NCBI GenBank assembly: GCA_003342815.1
Contig: PTEX01000012.1
Coordinates: forward strand, 6,643,825-6,707,824
Length of the DNA stretch: 64,000 nt
From: Eudromia elegans
Taxonomy: Eukaryota; Chordata; Aves; Tinamiformes; Tinamidae
Direction: 5' to 3'
The notes beneath the pieces are model-generated. The model searched no databases. It was not told where the DNA came from and saw only the letters and a program-made list of their open reading frames with translations. The position numbers and the translations under genes were made by a program. The number at the start of each line of letters is the position of its first letter. The stretch's first letter is position 1. Shown in pieces: positions 23,901-37,700 of this stretch.

Positions 23901-26900
23901 ATCTTGCAAATGAGAATTTTGAATAGATGAACACTTAGAAAATCCAGAAAACACATTAAAAATCTTCATCAATGGTCTTAACAATGTAACAAATAAGCAA
24001 GCATACATGGATAAAGCACTCCGAATACACTCTGAAATAGGAACAACTGTTGAAATTAAATTATAAATTTTAGATAATACTTCTGAAATGGATGCTTGAG
24101 TTCCCTCAAAGCTCAATGAGCAATAATGCTCAATGGTGTCCTAAAAAGAAAAAAAAAAAGACGACAACCAAATGACCAATATTCATTTGTATCTTTTCTG
24201 TGTAGGTATCATTCTTGCACATTGTTTAAAGATCATTGCACTTCACAACACACCTGAAAACAGATCTGATTAGCCACTAATTGCAAAATTATTTGATTAT
24301 GCTTCCTTGATGAAAGGCAAAAGAAAGTGCATTTTTCAAGCGGGATTTTTTCAAATCTGGGAAAGGTGCATGTCTCTGCTCTGATATTCAACTTACTGTT
24401 TCAACTTGTTATTGATATTCAACTTGCTGTGGATGATCTACACTAGTGCCTGAGGTTGCCGGCATGCTCAGTGTATTATAGGTTGTTAAACAACCCAGTG
24501 TCTTGTAACCTGTGCCATCTTACAGAGTATCTGACCTGGTAGGGATTGACTCAGCCAAAGGCTTTCAGTGACACATTTGATTGTCCATAAAAAGTGATTC
24601 ACTGTTCAGGACAGGAAGATATTCAAAACCCCGACATCTACTGGAGTTTCAGCTTATCTCTCAATAAATAAAACTTCTAAACATTTCTTTTTAGTTTTAC
24701 TCATGTTCCTTCTGTGTAATTTTATAAAATCCATTTGACTTGAAGAAAATGTGCTAGAAAAACAAAATGTTTTTTCTCTGTTCTTTACCCATAGGTTATT
24801 AGGAGTTCAAGAGCTTAATGGATTGGCAAAAGAGGTTCATTCTGAGATTTTATGAATTAGCACAAAGACTGCTTTTTAAAACACTGATTAAAAGCTATCA
24901 ACAAAAAATCATAGCACACAGCACTTTTCATCGTCAAGGTACTTTACAAGCAGTAATTAGTTACAGAGCTTCATTGATGCCAATGGTAGATGTACTCACA
25001 TTCTCAAGCATAGGACACTGATACAATACGTAGCTGACTGAGTGTGCAACATGTTCTTTCACTTAACCTAAACAGTACTTCAAAAGCAAGAGTGGATGGT
25101 ATTAAAGTCTACTGCAAGATCTTTTAAGGCAAGACATCTCTCTTTTTTTTGTGTTCAAGTAATGACTTGGATATCGAGATGTAGAAAGCACATTATGGCA
25201 CTAATATATAGCTGGGATCTCTGTGTCCTTTATACTCTATGTACTTGAAGAATAACATTTTCCCAAAGACTTGAAAAGGTAGCCTGATGGCAGCATGAAT
25301 CATTTCATGAACAATTCATGTTCCATCATCTCATCAAAAATCTGTAAAATAATGACTAAAATGGCATCAATTCTATTCTCAACAGATGCACCAATTACGC
25401 TTATTAAGTCTATGTAGCTCACTGGCCAGACTATTTATAGCCAGGGGAATATGAGAGATTATGCGAAATGCCCTGTTAATCTTTGTTTCTATACCTTATA
25501 ATCTTTATCACTTGCAGCTGGGCTTGGTAGCTTTGATATGAATTTGAAGTGACACAAACTTCGAGTACAGAGCAAAAGTTCTCAACCATGATCTAACTAT
25601 ACTTTTATACAGAAATGATATCTGTATATATGTATTGGATTATGATTGCACTGATAGGAGATGATTTCATTTAAAAGAGAGAGACTTATGTGTTTACTAG
25701 ATTTATTTTGCAAGTCAATTTACCTGTAGTTTTCATCAGCCTGACTTTCTGTCAAGGAACTAAGCTTCCATACTCTTTCTTATAATTTCACATTCTTTTC
25801 ATATCCTATTGGGTTCCTCACGCAGCACAGTCCTTTTACTAGTTTCTGTCTCTTCTCATCTTTCATAACCTTCATTTATTTCCCATGGCTCCCTTTGAGG
25901 GCAGGGAGGTTTGCACTTTTATGGTTTGATTGCATTTCTGATCTCTTACTCCAATTTTGATTGAACTCTTATGATGTAAGGCCAGAACACAGGGTGCAGA
26001 GTTGGGTTAAAACACTGTGCCCAGATTTTTCTTGTCCTGGCTTTGTGCATGTCTGAGTATGTAAGGGGTCTCCTCCAACCTCTCCCAGCACTTTCTCAGC
26101 CTGTTGGCCAGTTTCAGACAGATTTGGCATGTCAGAATATCAGAGGGAGATTCTTTAAACATTTATGGAAACAGGTAGTTGTCTAGAGAAAGGATGTCTC
26201 ACTAGTGTTCCTACTAAGGAACCTGCTAATAATCTCACTCCTTAGCGGACACTAGGGAATTCAATGAAATATTTGTTTTGACTTAAGAATATATGAATAA
26301 CATATCTGGTCCAAAAAGGCAATAATAAATCTAAAGGCCCTAGGAAAATTATTTTGCTTTGGGTTTTTGTTTGTTTGTTTGATTGATTGTTTTTGTTTTT
26401 TTCCAGACATCTGTGGGCTCCAAATTAATTTTTTGGTCATTAACTCCACAGGACTACCAGCTAATTTTCTCACTAATTGCCAAGTAATTTAAACAAATCT
26501 GGTAATTAAAGTTGTTACAAAAATGAGATTGTTAAAGTCACTTATTTCCAAAGCCCTTATCTAATCCAGTTCCTTTCGGTCCTACAAAGCGTGATCATTG
26601 ACTTTTTTCTCTTTGGCCTTTTCTAAATGAAAAAAATGAATTTTAAGTGGCATTATCACCTCTAATGTTGAACTGGTTATATATTGCTTTATTTAGAATA
26701 TGAGTTGATAAAAAAATGCAGAATTAGAAGAATTCTGTAAATCCTAACTGGATTGCTCTGTTTGCTTAATCCTAATTATTATAACCCCTCATTGCCATAT
26801 ACTGTGCTAACTAAACTTGATTGCTTCAGTCTAGAACCCATACTTCATTGCTTTAAGTGCATCAACAAGATTTCACTGTTGGCATAATTAAATATATTTC

Positions 26901-27369
26901 ATTTTAAATGCCATCATAAATTCTGTGATCTCACAGCATGTGCGGTATACCTTTTTGTTTCCCCCTATAGGGGAAAGGTATCAAATATATTACATTTCTA
27001 CCAGTTTCATGAAAATAGACATCTAGGTAGAAAATAGGTGCTGGTAGTAGGAAACAAGATGAGCTTGATTTCTTGCATAGGTCTGAATACAGTTTTTGCT
27101 CTTCTACTACATATGCTTCCATAAATACTGTGGTTTCGTGTCGTATTTCCACTGTGTTCAGTTCGTTGGTCCAGTTTTTGAGCTCACACATCATCCCCTG
27201 AAAATAACAGATACAAAGTCACTCATTTAGACATAGGTTTCTCATAAAAAGAGGATGAACTCTGAAGATATCACAGTGTGCTTCCCTTTGTGAGGCTGTG
27301 ATTGGTGATGAACAGACTAAAAGTACAGTTTTATTCCAACTAAAACACTATTTCATCCTAACAACAAGT
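20988..27369. other. AT-rich non-coding DNA
   Basis: No gene is recognisable. A less AT-rich segment at about 23100-23600 carries overlapping frames of 136 codons (plus, 23045-23455) and 122 codons (minus, 23210-23578) with no recognised domain. A base-balanced segment at about 25380-25500 is a candidate regulatory element. A (GTTT)n-like patch lies near 26365-26400. Confidence 0.55.
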
Positions 27370-27415
27370 TCAGGACTTGATATTGATATTCAGGACTTGA
27401 TATTGATATTGATAT
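27370..27415. repeat. 20-base tandem duplication with GATATT tail
   Basis: Two exact copies of TCAGGACTTGATATTGATAT lie at 27370-27389 and 27390-27409, followed by another TGATAT. Nested slippage of a GATATT subunit inside a 20-base duplication explains the pattern. Confidence 0.9.
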
Positions 27416-27611
27416 TCATATGAATGAATTTAAACCACCAGACTACATACACAAACATCAGTCGTAGCTGAACTTTACTGTTCCGTAATGAATATGTGGA
27501 AACACCAGTATTCTCCATTTCTTTCTGAGTCTTCTAAACAGTACTTGCATGATCTGTTTTTTGTTTTGGAGTGATACTTTTGGCTGAAGTTCTATTCCTC
27601 ATTTCCTAAGG

Positions 27612-27638
27612 TTTATTTATTTATTTATTTTTATTTTT
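27612..27638. repeat. (TTTA)n microsatellite
   Basis: Four TTTA units are followed by interrupted T-rich sequence. Confidence 0.85.
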
Positions 27639-27639
27639 G

Positions 27640-28270
27640 TCTCAGCCCATTGAAAAATAGTTCAGTTAATTCAGAGAAGGTTGAATTAGCCTCTTCAGTG
27701 ACTCATCTTCAAAGTATCCTCAAATGTTTGCTGTGGGATGTTCCCTGAGTCATTGCTTTTCCTTCTTACTTGCGCACCAATAGATATCCTGACTTAATTT
27801 GTAATGAAAAATGGCATTCTCCCTAGAGGAGAAAAGGCTATTGGGAAATGAGTCAGGCTTCAACCTTTGTTGGAGATATACTTTATTCAATTAAATCACT
27901 ATGGTCATTCAATCCATTTTTTTTGTTTGTTCTTTTATTTCTAGCTTTTTTATAATGACCTCATTACTCACAAAACCAAATTTAAAATAGTCTCTTCTCA
28001 GTTCAGTTACTACAATAGTGTGCAAACTGTCATATCTATTATTACACATACTACAGCAACCTCTAACATTGATTTTCTATAGACTGAAGCTACAGGTCCT
28101 CATAATGATATATTCTTGGCAGTATTTACCTCTCTACTAATGTTACTTATGTTGATATACAACACTGGGTATCTAGAGAAGCACCATCTCCCTCCTAAGT
28201 GTTTTTGAATGACAAAAATAGTTGTTCTATTCTGCTGTCTTTTTCTATTTACACCATTACTGATATCCTC
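27640..28270. other. AT-rich non-coding DNA
   Basis: Nothing gene-like is visible between the TTTA repeat and the AT-rich tract that follows. Confidence 0.6.
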
Positions 28271-28274
28271 TTGT

Positions 28275-28480
28275 ATTTATCTTTAAATATATTTAAGTAT
28301 ATATGTATAATTTAAGCTATATAAGTCTATATATAATTATATAATACACTACATACTATATGTATATATTATATAGAGATATATAATATAATATATAGTC
28401 TATATATAATTGTTTAATATACTACATATTTTATAGTATATTATATTATTATATTATAAAATATAAGTATATATATAATT
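28275..28480. repeat. AT-rich tract with diverged 73-base internal duplication
   Basis: About 200 bases are almost entirely A and T with many ATATAT steps. The phrase AGTCTATATATAATT recurs at 28324 and 28397, each followed by similar sequence (a TAATA-CACTACATA or TAATA-TACTACATA segment), which suggests an old tandem duplication of about 73 bases. A chance 15-base T run follows at 28526-28540. Confidence 0.8.
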
Positions 28481-31400
28481 CAAGAAAATTGACTATCCTT
28501 CAATATCCTTCAGTGATCTAGATGGTTTTTTTTTTTTTTTCCTTGTCCTATATCATTGAGTTAAACATTTTTGGTGCAGGTGTGTATTGTGTAGAACAAT
28601 AAAGATAATATATTATTCCTTGCATTATTTTCAGTTTTTTTTCTGATCAGATACCAAGCTTTGATGAACTGCATTGTCTGTTGATTACACTTCTGTCTGC
28701 CAAGCTCCTTCCATCATTTCTTAATGTCTTACCTTGTCAAATAAACTGGCATCAAAGTATTCCCTGAAGAGAAATTAAAAATTTAAAACTATGAAATAAG
28801 CCACAGCATATTTTAATGGAATAGGTCCTCAATGAATAGTAGAAACATAAATGTTAGCCCATATGTGCTTGGTTATATGCTTCTGTTGTGTATCTGTGCC
28901 ACTGCCTATATATATCCAGTCAGTAGTACAAAAAATGTTTTTTGCAGATCTCAAATTTCTTTACGGTTTACATCTCAAGTCTCTTTTCAACTTTGTATAA
29001 GCTTACCTCTTCAGCTCTACTGCTGCCGCCTACAAATTTATTCAGAGTTGAATTTACACCAAAGGAAGCCCTGACAAAGAGAAGCAGCAGCAGACTTGCA
29101 CAGAAGGCATCCTACAAAGTGTTTGCTGCTTTGCAGATAAGTTGGCAAAAAAGCCTCTAGAAGTCTTGAGAGCCACAGCTTGAAGAATGACGCATGCTTC
29201 AGTACTGCACACAAACTAGAAGCATTCCTTTGAAAAACATTAAAAACTAATTATCTCAATCTACCTGTCACAATGATTGCAGTTGGGATTTTACTTTTGA
29301 GACTCTTGGCACAAGGACAAGATACATTTGCGGGAATGGTGTTGACTACCTTCCCTTCCCCGTCAGTTGAAACAGTGCTTTGCCAGTCTCCAGTAATGCT
29401 TACCAATTATGTTAATTTGATAGACTTTACTAATTCCTTGTGAATTATGATAATGTGATAGGGAGTCTTTGCTATCTTTCCTCCAGCATCATCTGGAGTA
29501 AATCAGGTAAATCAAAACCAGTTTCTTTCAAAAAATGAATTGCTTATTAAAAGGCATGCAGCTGCAATGGAGAAAAACACTCCTGTCTTCCTACCTGAGT
29601 TCGACCCCCTCCTTATAAATTTGGACAAAACTATTGACTGTAGTTACCTCTTTTTTTGGACAGCAAGGGGCAGGTTGTTTCTGGTTTGCTATCAGTGAGT
29701 CTCACATCACTAGGCAGTTGTTCAGCTCACTGCAGCTCTGCAAGTCCGCTACATGAACACAAAGCATTGAGTGTCAATTCTGATATTTTGATTGATTTCT
29801 AACTAGTAGTCCAAAAAGTTATGGGACTCCTTTAGTCATATGTATAGGAAGCAGTCTAGGTTGGTGCTTTAGATACACAAGAGATCTCAAAGGACATCAG
29901 ATACCATAATGAATTGAATTGAATTGAGCACCATATGTCTTGTCAGATTTTGTCATTGCTGGAGATCATCAAATTTGTTTGTTTCTGGCCTGTTTTTGAA
30001 AACATCTGTTTTCTGTGCTAGGCACGTCTGTGTTTATAGCATGTGAATTCTGTAAGTGGAACACAGCACCGTGTTATTATTATATTGTAAACAACAGGAA
30101 CACTTGAAAAGTCCAGTCATTTCAAACACACATCTTTTTTTTTAACAGCTTCAGGTACAGCCTCTATTATAAAGTCTTAGAAATATCTCATGGGAAACCA
30201 AAGTACCATCAAACTAAGTATTATTTGTGGTGAATCGTGGTCTTGAACAAATACAGAATCGCACACTTACCCTTAAGAGAATAGAGGTCAAAACAAAAAG
30301 GAAAAGACAAAGCATTGAAGGCCTCACAGTAAATTTTATGGCGTGCCCTTTGCAAGATGGTTCTCTTGAACAGGCCTAGCAGGTAAAGCCATTAAGAGTT
30401 ACTGCTGCTCAATATTCAACTATTACTTATATGAATAAGCCCAAAGGAACTGAAAATCCTCCATAACAATTTTAAAGGATTAATGTAATTTTAAAATATA
30501 CGCATTTTTTGAGCAAATTGAAGCTGTTCTCACTAAGAAACTTCTGTGATTTTCTTTTACAAAGTACTATACTTTAATTAATAAGAAAAAGTAGTTAGAG
30601 TGGTGCATACAGTTGCTGAATGACCAGTTGTCAGATTTCTCTGTCAGGCTGCTTCTGTGTGTACTTTGTACACCACAGCCCAGAGACAAGTAAGATTTAT
30701 TTGTAACAGCATGCTAAGGGTTTTTCCATTTTTCTCATGTGTTAAGAAAATAAAATCACAATGACCCAGATGAGAAATATGTTTAAACTCAAAACAGTTA
30801 ATTCTTTAAAATATAGATACATAAGCTAAGAGCTGGTGTTGTCTGAAACTATACAAATAGAACGTGTACGGACTACGTAGTTTTCAATCTATTAAAAACT
30901 ATTTAGAATTTAAAAGGAGCATTTATGTTTAAGAAATCACTTTCAATATTTCTCATTTTTCCTAATACAATAGATGAACCTTTTATCAAATATCTCTGCC
31001 TGAGAAATGATGAGGTAAGGAGAAGATTTTAAAGGACAGGGCTCCAATTTGATTTTGACTGAGCATAATGTACAAAAATGATGATTCTTTGATTTCAAAT
31101 AAAGATTCCGTTCCGTAGTATCTCTGTTTCAATAATGCACATATTTTCTCCTCCTCTTCATTCTGGTTATGGACAGTGCAAAACAAGCTGCTTTCAGACA
31201 GTTTCTGTGAATGGCTTTCACTACTCCTTGGTAGAATGACATTTGTTGATAAGTTCAAAGGTGGATGGGCATTTCCTGTTGTGGCAATATTGTGAGGATA
31301 TCTAAAATATATAAGATGTCCAAACTTTAAATTTGTTATAAAAAGATATAATTATGAATCTTGCAATTTTATAAAATGACAGGAACTGGTGCTCTTACAG

Positions 31401-31486
31401 CTATTTATCTAAAGGTACTAACTTGCAGCTGAAATTTGATGACTTCTGAGCTTCTAGCAGGCTCATATAAGCTTTTTCCATAAATT
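28481..31486. other. AT-rich non-coding DNA
   Basis: No gene is recognisable. Small overlapping plus-strand frames near 28832-29160 and a minus-strand frame of 90 codons near 30986-31258 show no domain. No dispersed repeat was recognised before the AAAC tract. Confidence 0.6.
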
Positions 31487-31517
31487 AAAAAACAAACAAA
31501 CAAACAAACAAAAAAAC
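31487..31517. repeat. (AAAC)n microsatellite
   Basis: About five AAAC units are flanked by A runs, ending about 28 bases left of a minus-strand CR1 3' end. Confidence 0.9.
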
Positions 31518-31545
31518 TTAAAAAAAGAACAGCCCTTAAATCCAA

Positions 31546-31738
31546 ATCACAGAATCACAGACTCACGGGATGGTTGAGGTTGGAAGGGAATCCAACCAAG
31601 GGTTGGATCTAGAGATCATCTAGTCCAATCTCCCTGCTCAAGCAGGGACACCCAGAGCACGTAGCACAGGGTGGCATCCAGGTGGGTTTGGAAGATCTCC
31701 AGAGAAGGAGAGTCCACAACCTCTGGAGATTTTGTTCC
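31546..31738 (-). mobile_element. CR1 LINE 3' fragment, minus strand, short
   Basis: The left edge carries the reverse complement of the CR1 terminal repeat (AATCACAGAATCACAG). It is followed by the family's GGTTGAGGTTGGAAGGGA segment and ATCATCTAGTCCAA. Translated on the minus strand, the right part shows the remnant VVDSPSLEIFQTHLDATL of the ORF2 C-terminus. Only about 190 bases remain, so it is strongly 5' truncated. Relative to the copies at 44981 and 47150 it carries an extra palindromic segment at 31590-31608. Confidence 0.92.
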
Positions 31739-34700
31739 AAAAGACCAAACAAGAAGTGTAGGCATCAAGAGCTGTATGAAATTCTTCACTTTTGATTCCA
31801 CTGATTTCAAGGTGTAGAATACTTGTGTGGAAAGATCTCCATTTGTTGCTCACAATTCTATTTTATCAATCCTTCTGCCAGTCAGTATCCTGCTGTACCT
31901 GGTGATTTTCACATAGTCACTGCCATGTGAGATTTGCTTTGTAGGGGAATAGATGCAAATTTCTCTCTGTCTGAGGAAAGGGGAAATTTCTCTCTCTGAA
32001 AGAACAGCTCTGCCCTTAACAGTTTAAATCCACACGAGACATAGGAATGAAAGGATTGCTAGACTCAGTTTAACAAGGGTAGGCAGGCAGAGAATGAATT
32101 TAAGCTAAATGAAAAAGAGCTAGGAATTGTACCCCAATATCTTAGTTCCACATCCATCTCCTCAATCCAAAAATAAATTGATTCCATGAGACCCTTAAAG
32201 AAGATGTCTGTCCACTGACATTGTAACCAGTCTATGATTTTACATCTGGACCCTTTTGAAACATTAAAATTGTAAACGTATTTTTAAGCTTGCATTAGAA
32301 GTTATAGTTTTTGTTTGCTAAAGTCTAAAGCATCAGATGTACTTGCAGTTGTACTTAGAGTTTTATTCTACGAAGCTTATACTATCAATATTTATATTCT
32401 TTACTACCTGATGATTTGAGAGAAATCCTAAAGACATTTAAAAACATGTCTATATTTCTTTGGATTAATGTACAGATAGTTGAGTTTTAACTCTAATAAG
32501 ATTAATTAAGCTAGTAAATCTAAGCAAAAGAATTTAGACAGTTCTGCATCTCTCTGCTGGAATATCATTTTCAGTTCACTTACTGAACTTATATTTTGAT
32601 ATAAATAGGGCTGTTAGGTGGAAATAGCAGTGAATGAAACTGTCCTTTTGAGTTTCACACCATTCCACTGAGGTGGTTTCTAAAATTTATTCTTCCCAAG
32701 TAGGCTATTTAGCTACACTGAGGAATTGCTTTTGCATGCTAGTAAAAGGAAGTCTTTTAACCTACGTTTAGGAAGAGCTCTTAGTTTTCAATTTCATTTC
32801 TGCTGAAGAAATCAACTGACAGGTGGCTAAAGATAAAACCTAATTTCTGGAACTTAGTCCTGATAACATGAGGTCTATCTATTATTTCTTAACATGCTTA
32901 AACTGAAGAGCTTTCCACAGTAATAGGAATTTGCTTTGAAAATTGCATTTCAAAATCTAAGGGTGGTGTTAAAATATGCTACATCTTTTGACAGACATCC
33001 TTGATCTTGTAAAACACCGTATTATATCTTCTGTTTGGCAAAACTTACTTATCGCTTCTTCTTATATTCTTATATTCTTCTAATACAATCAACCTCTACT
33101 ATCATGTGAGAATACCAAAGTATTCTGAAAATATTACAGTTTCAGACTGCAGAAATTTCAAAATATAGTACAGGTGCAAAAAACATCCATCACAGAACCC
33201 TATGAAAACATAAATAAGAAATGTTGATGTTTAATTCCTTCTACATTTATGTTGCACAAAGTGGATATTGAGACATGTCCACCTGCATGAAGAGAGAGAG
33301 AAAGGGAGCAAAAGGTGAGAGGGGAAATCTTTCCAGTGGAAAAACCCAAGAGCTACCAGAGAGGAGAAAAGGCAGGATGCAGAGCTGCAGATAGAAGGAC
33401 CTTAGCAGTATCCTAGGGCACTGTGCAACACACTGCCACACTGCAGTGTATAAAATACAAGATGTCACATTTTATTTGCTGTATTTAGTTATATGAAGCT
33501 CTCTCCGAAAGCTAAAAATACATTTGAGATTCATTTTTGCTCACAATAAAATTGCTGATCAGTTATCTAGGCACACTATGGAAATAAGAAGTGACATGCA
33601 ATACCAGAAAGAAGAGACATTACATAATTTCCAGGAGGCCCTCTAGGAGCTCTTGACTTCCTTTCTTGAAAGAGTAAGGGAAAGGTAAGGTTGGCGGAGC
33701 AGGTGGTTTTGGCAAGGCAGGAAGTTTGCAGATGGTTACAGTGTGTGCTTTCAGGATTAGAATTATTGCACACCATATAAGAAGTTATCCTAGTGGAAAA
33801 ATAAAGACATTTATGAAACAGAGCAAGAGCTACCTCACCTGTCTGTCACCGTACTTCACAGAAATGAGGCAACCGGAACTCTGCTGTTCTATAGGCTCGA
33901 AAGAGGTGCTGTGAAGATAGTTGTCCTGAAGAGATGTCTAGATCTTTCAAGGAAGATGCTTGCTTAAAGTTAGGAATGTGTGTGGCAGTATTTTAGAAAT
34001 TCTTTTTCTTTTTGATTCTGTTATTTGGAGAGAAAACCATGCAGTCAAAGTAGCTGGAGCACTGATGTCAGGTCCATGGCCATTGCATGGAGAGTGTCCC
34101 AACTGAACAATGCATTGAGGTGCAGGCTTTACTTTATCCTTAAAAGTACTCACACTGAAGTTGCAAGGGTAGAATGACTTTTGTGTTTGAAGCAAGCAAA
34201 GAGCTGCACTGGATCTGGGCCCATATCTAGCATCTAGATCAAGCAGAGCCATATTGGACAGAAAAATCATCCTATAGAGACAAGGTAATAAAGCCTGGAA
34301 AGACTGTAACGTTTAAATAGCTTTTCCCTGACTCACCACATAAACAAAGATTACAGGGAAAGTCAGCTGCATTTGAATGGCATAAACCTGTAACAGTTTG
34401 CAAGAAGGAACCATAGCATCTGGAGAGGCAGAAATTACTTGAACAGTTTTGAGTAAAATAGGAACAGATAGGAACCAGCAGCCAAAATTAAAAGGGTGCA
34501 AACTTTGTTCTGAGATGCTCAGAAGCATATATATACAAAGCTCTGCATTTTTACTTTCTTCTATACATCGTACTTCTTGCAGGCCTCAGTTTCCAGAAGC
34601 TTGTCGTAACCAGGGTCTAAGGCAAGGGACAGATGTGCGTAATGGACCAGCCACCTAGATGCTCCTTTCTGCTCTGCGTAAGGTGATTCTTTGCCTGGAA

Positions 34701-37700
34701 AAGAATAAAAAAAGGGGCAGACTTTGCCCAGAAAGTGCCCAGCATCACCCCACAAGGTTACAGGATTCATTAGAAATGCATCTCAACTTGTGAGTCAGAA
34801 ACCTGATTTCGTTCTGTAGTTGACAGTTGCACAAATAGCAAAGATAAGAAGGTACTAAGCTGATAATAAGGATTGCAGTGACATCTGATTTTCAACAAAA
34901 GAACTTCTAGAATCGCCTGTCTTCAATATTTCTAGCTCAGAAATGTGTGTGTGTGTGCAAGGGGTTGTCGTCTTTTGTTTGCACCCACTCCCCCCTACAC
35001 ACACATGTATATTTTCACAGTGTCTGAATATAGGCTTCTTTTAGAAAGGAAAAAATTCTCACAATCTCAAATTTTAAGATTAACTGTTTTTCAAAAAAAC
35101 CAGATATTTTTCTATGGATTAAGAGTCAAACCTAACTGATAAACATTTTCATAAAGTTGTGCAATGAAGTTTGCCAAGAATTCTTCATCGAACCCCTGGG
35201 GCAGGATTTGCAAAGACTCGCCGCCTTGCGTTATCCCTGTTCCCAGAGAATTTTGCTGCTGATTTCAGTTAAAGAAAAGTTAGTCTAAAGCTGAGCACTC
35301 ATGAAGTCTGGTCAGTTCTATGCTAATGAGTATCCGGACTAACTTAGCCCCATTTCAGATCCTACATGTGTTGCCGTGCTTTACATTGTTGGTAGGGCAG
35401 TTTTATGTCTCATGGAATTTGTCAAGAGTTTAATTAATCATTTCAGCTGTAGTGTTTAGTTCCAAAAGCTGTGGAGTTTGAGTGGCATTAGAATATGGAA
35501 GTGTGACTCCGTACCATAGCTAGAATATTACTAATGGTTTGAAATTTTATTATGACATCATGGTATATTTAGTCTCATTTTATTATGGAATTTTTAATGT
35601 TTTGTGGCTCATTTTTTTCAATTTTTCAAAAACAAGACAGTTAAGCAGAGAGAAAACAAGAATATTATGTGAGTTTCCTGCTCTTCAAATTGAATATTAA
35701 TATTTTGCTTCTCCAGTTCATTGTTTCTATGAGGTTGCAAAGCATTTAGGACAAGATCTGTCTCCTAGTGTGAGTCTATGTAGCACCAGGAAGTACAATA
35801 CCTTCATGCAATGTTATTGCAACACTGAATTGTCCCAAATGTCAGCCTGGTTGATGGTGTTAGAAAATCTTCCTGAAAACCTACCTTGTTCAGTAATGTA
35901 GAGAAGCTTGAATCTTCAAAAGGTTGCTTCAAAAATATCTTAAGGATTTTTTTTTCCATATGAAAATGTTACAAGCTGCATTCATGAAATTTAATTTCAC
36001 TTCACTTTTCTGATTAAAAAAAAATCTTGACAGGTATTTTATGTGCCTAATTTTGCATTTCTACAAAACTATTCCTATAAATTTCTTCACTCAACTTACA
36101 AACAGTATGATATTAACCTAACATAATTTTGATGATTTCTCTTTTTGAATGGGTAGACATGTTTAAGATTCTTTTTTTTTTTTTGAATTTAGATTGTTAT
36201 CATTTCTAAATGAATACTAATTAGGGAGAAGTTGAACACATTGTTGAAAATCTACAAATTATCTTATGTTGATATTAATCTTATTATTTCAAATAATATG
36301 AATATATTATAATAATTATTAATGTTATTATTGCTTACCATACTTGGTCCTCCAAAATTGTTTGTTATTTTATGTCACACCGAGTTGTGTGGTCTATGTC
36401 ACCCATTCACCCATTCTATATTCATCCATTCTATAGAACAGCTTGTATAAATGCAATTACTGAGTCTTCTGAGGGTAAAGTGTTAGATAGTTTCACTCTT
36501 TTCTCAAAGAATGCATTATGCTTTAAACTAAACAAAACAATATAATGTATAAAAATGTGTAAAAGCAGTGTATATGTTTCATACTCTCTGTGATCATATC
36601 CTTGAGTTCAAAACACAGAGCTGAGTTTACATACTTGATATGAGTTAGTATAAAGAGACAAATTCATATTCAAATGTAAACTTTCCTCAATTCCATCATG
36701 GTTGAAAAGAACAGGCACTTGAGGCAAGGTACTCTAGGCAAGGAGGCGTATCTGCATTTTCTGTGCTCTCATTCACTCAAACTAACATCAATTAGGACAC
36801 TGGAAAGAAAAAAATAAATTGCTTTCTTTTATTAAAAATAATTACTCAATCCATCTGAATTGCCAGCCTAGTTCTACTCTTTGAATTATTATGAGATGAT
36901 TTATGAATTAGGTCATCATCACGGATTTTGTGTGATGATTGTCAGAAAATGTACTCTAAGCTTTTTGTAATTTAAAAACAAAATAAACACTGTAGTAATT
37001 CTCATGTGTCTGACAGTGATCATTATGTTCAGAACGTTTTAATGATATAGCTAACTACGTCACTATTTTGCTTTAAGATCCTTTTACTTTACATAAGCTG
37101 TCCTTAAAGATTAAAGTATAAACTTTCATTTGTAACAAGGAATCATAGTGAAATGGGGAAAACAGACAAGCAAAGCTCAGGAGGTTTATGGTATTCACTG
37201 GAATCTAAAATAAAAGCCTCAAATCTGTTCTGAGGAAGGCTGTGTGTATAATGTTCAGAAAAAATATAAGAAAACAAATGCAGGTTTATTTTATCATTTT
37301 CCTCATTCTGAAACAACAATAAGTGTTATCATTTTTATCTGAGATGGAGTAACAAAATATAATTCTGTTTAAAGAGGAAAAATGGAAAATGTGCCAACAA
37401 ACATGATACTATTCTTCAAAAAAACAGTAGAAAAAATTATTAATAGTACATTTCAACAGTTTGACTTTTATCAAATAGTCATGATAATAACAGCTGAATA
37501 TATTTAGGAGCCTACTAAACACCTTCAGTCTTCCTGTCTCTGAAACTGAGAGCTTTATCTCCACCAGAGTGGAGTCCCAACAGAAAGCATTTTGTTTTAA
37601 TGAAAATATCTACTTCCTGGATCAATATTTGCTATTTCCACACTGAAGAATTAAGTAAAAAATGAATTCTCTTTCATTATATGATAACACACCTTCCCCT

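Noticed and set aside
29595..29612. GAGTTCGACCCC resembling a tRNA B box
   Set aside because: No matching A box or acceptor stem was found at the required distance.
30831..30848. AGCTGGTGTTGT, similar to the start of a miR-138-type sequence
   Set aside because: The match ends after about 12 bases, and no complementary arm that would form a hairpin was seen nearby.
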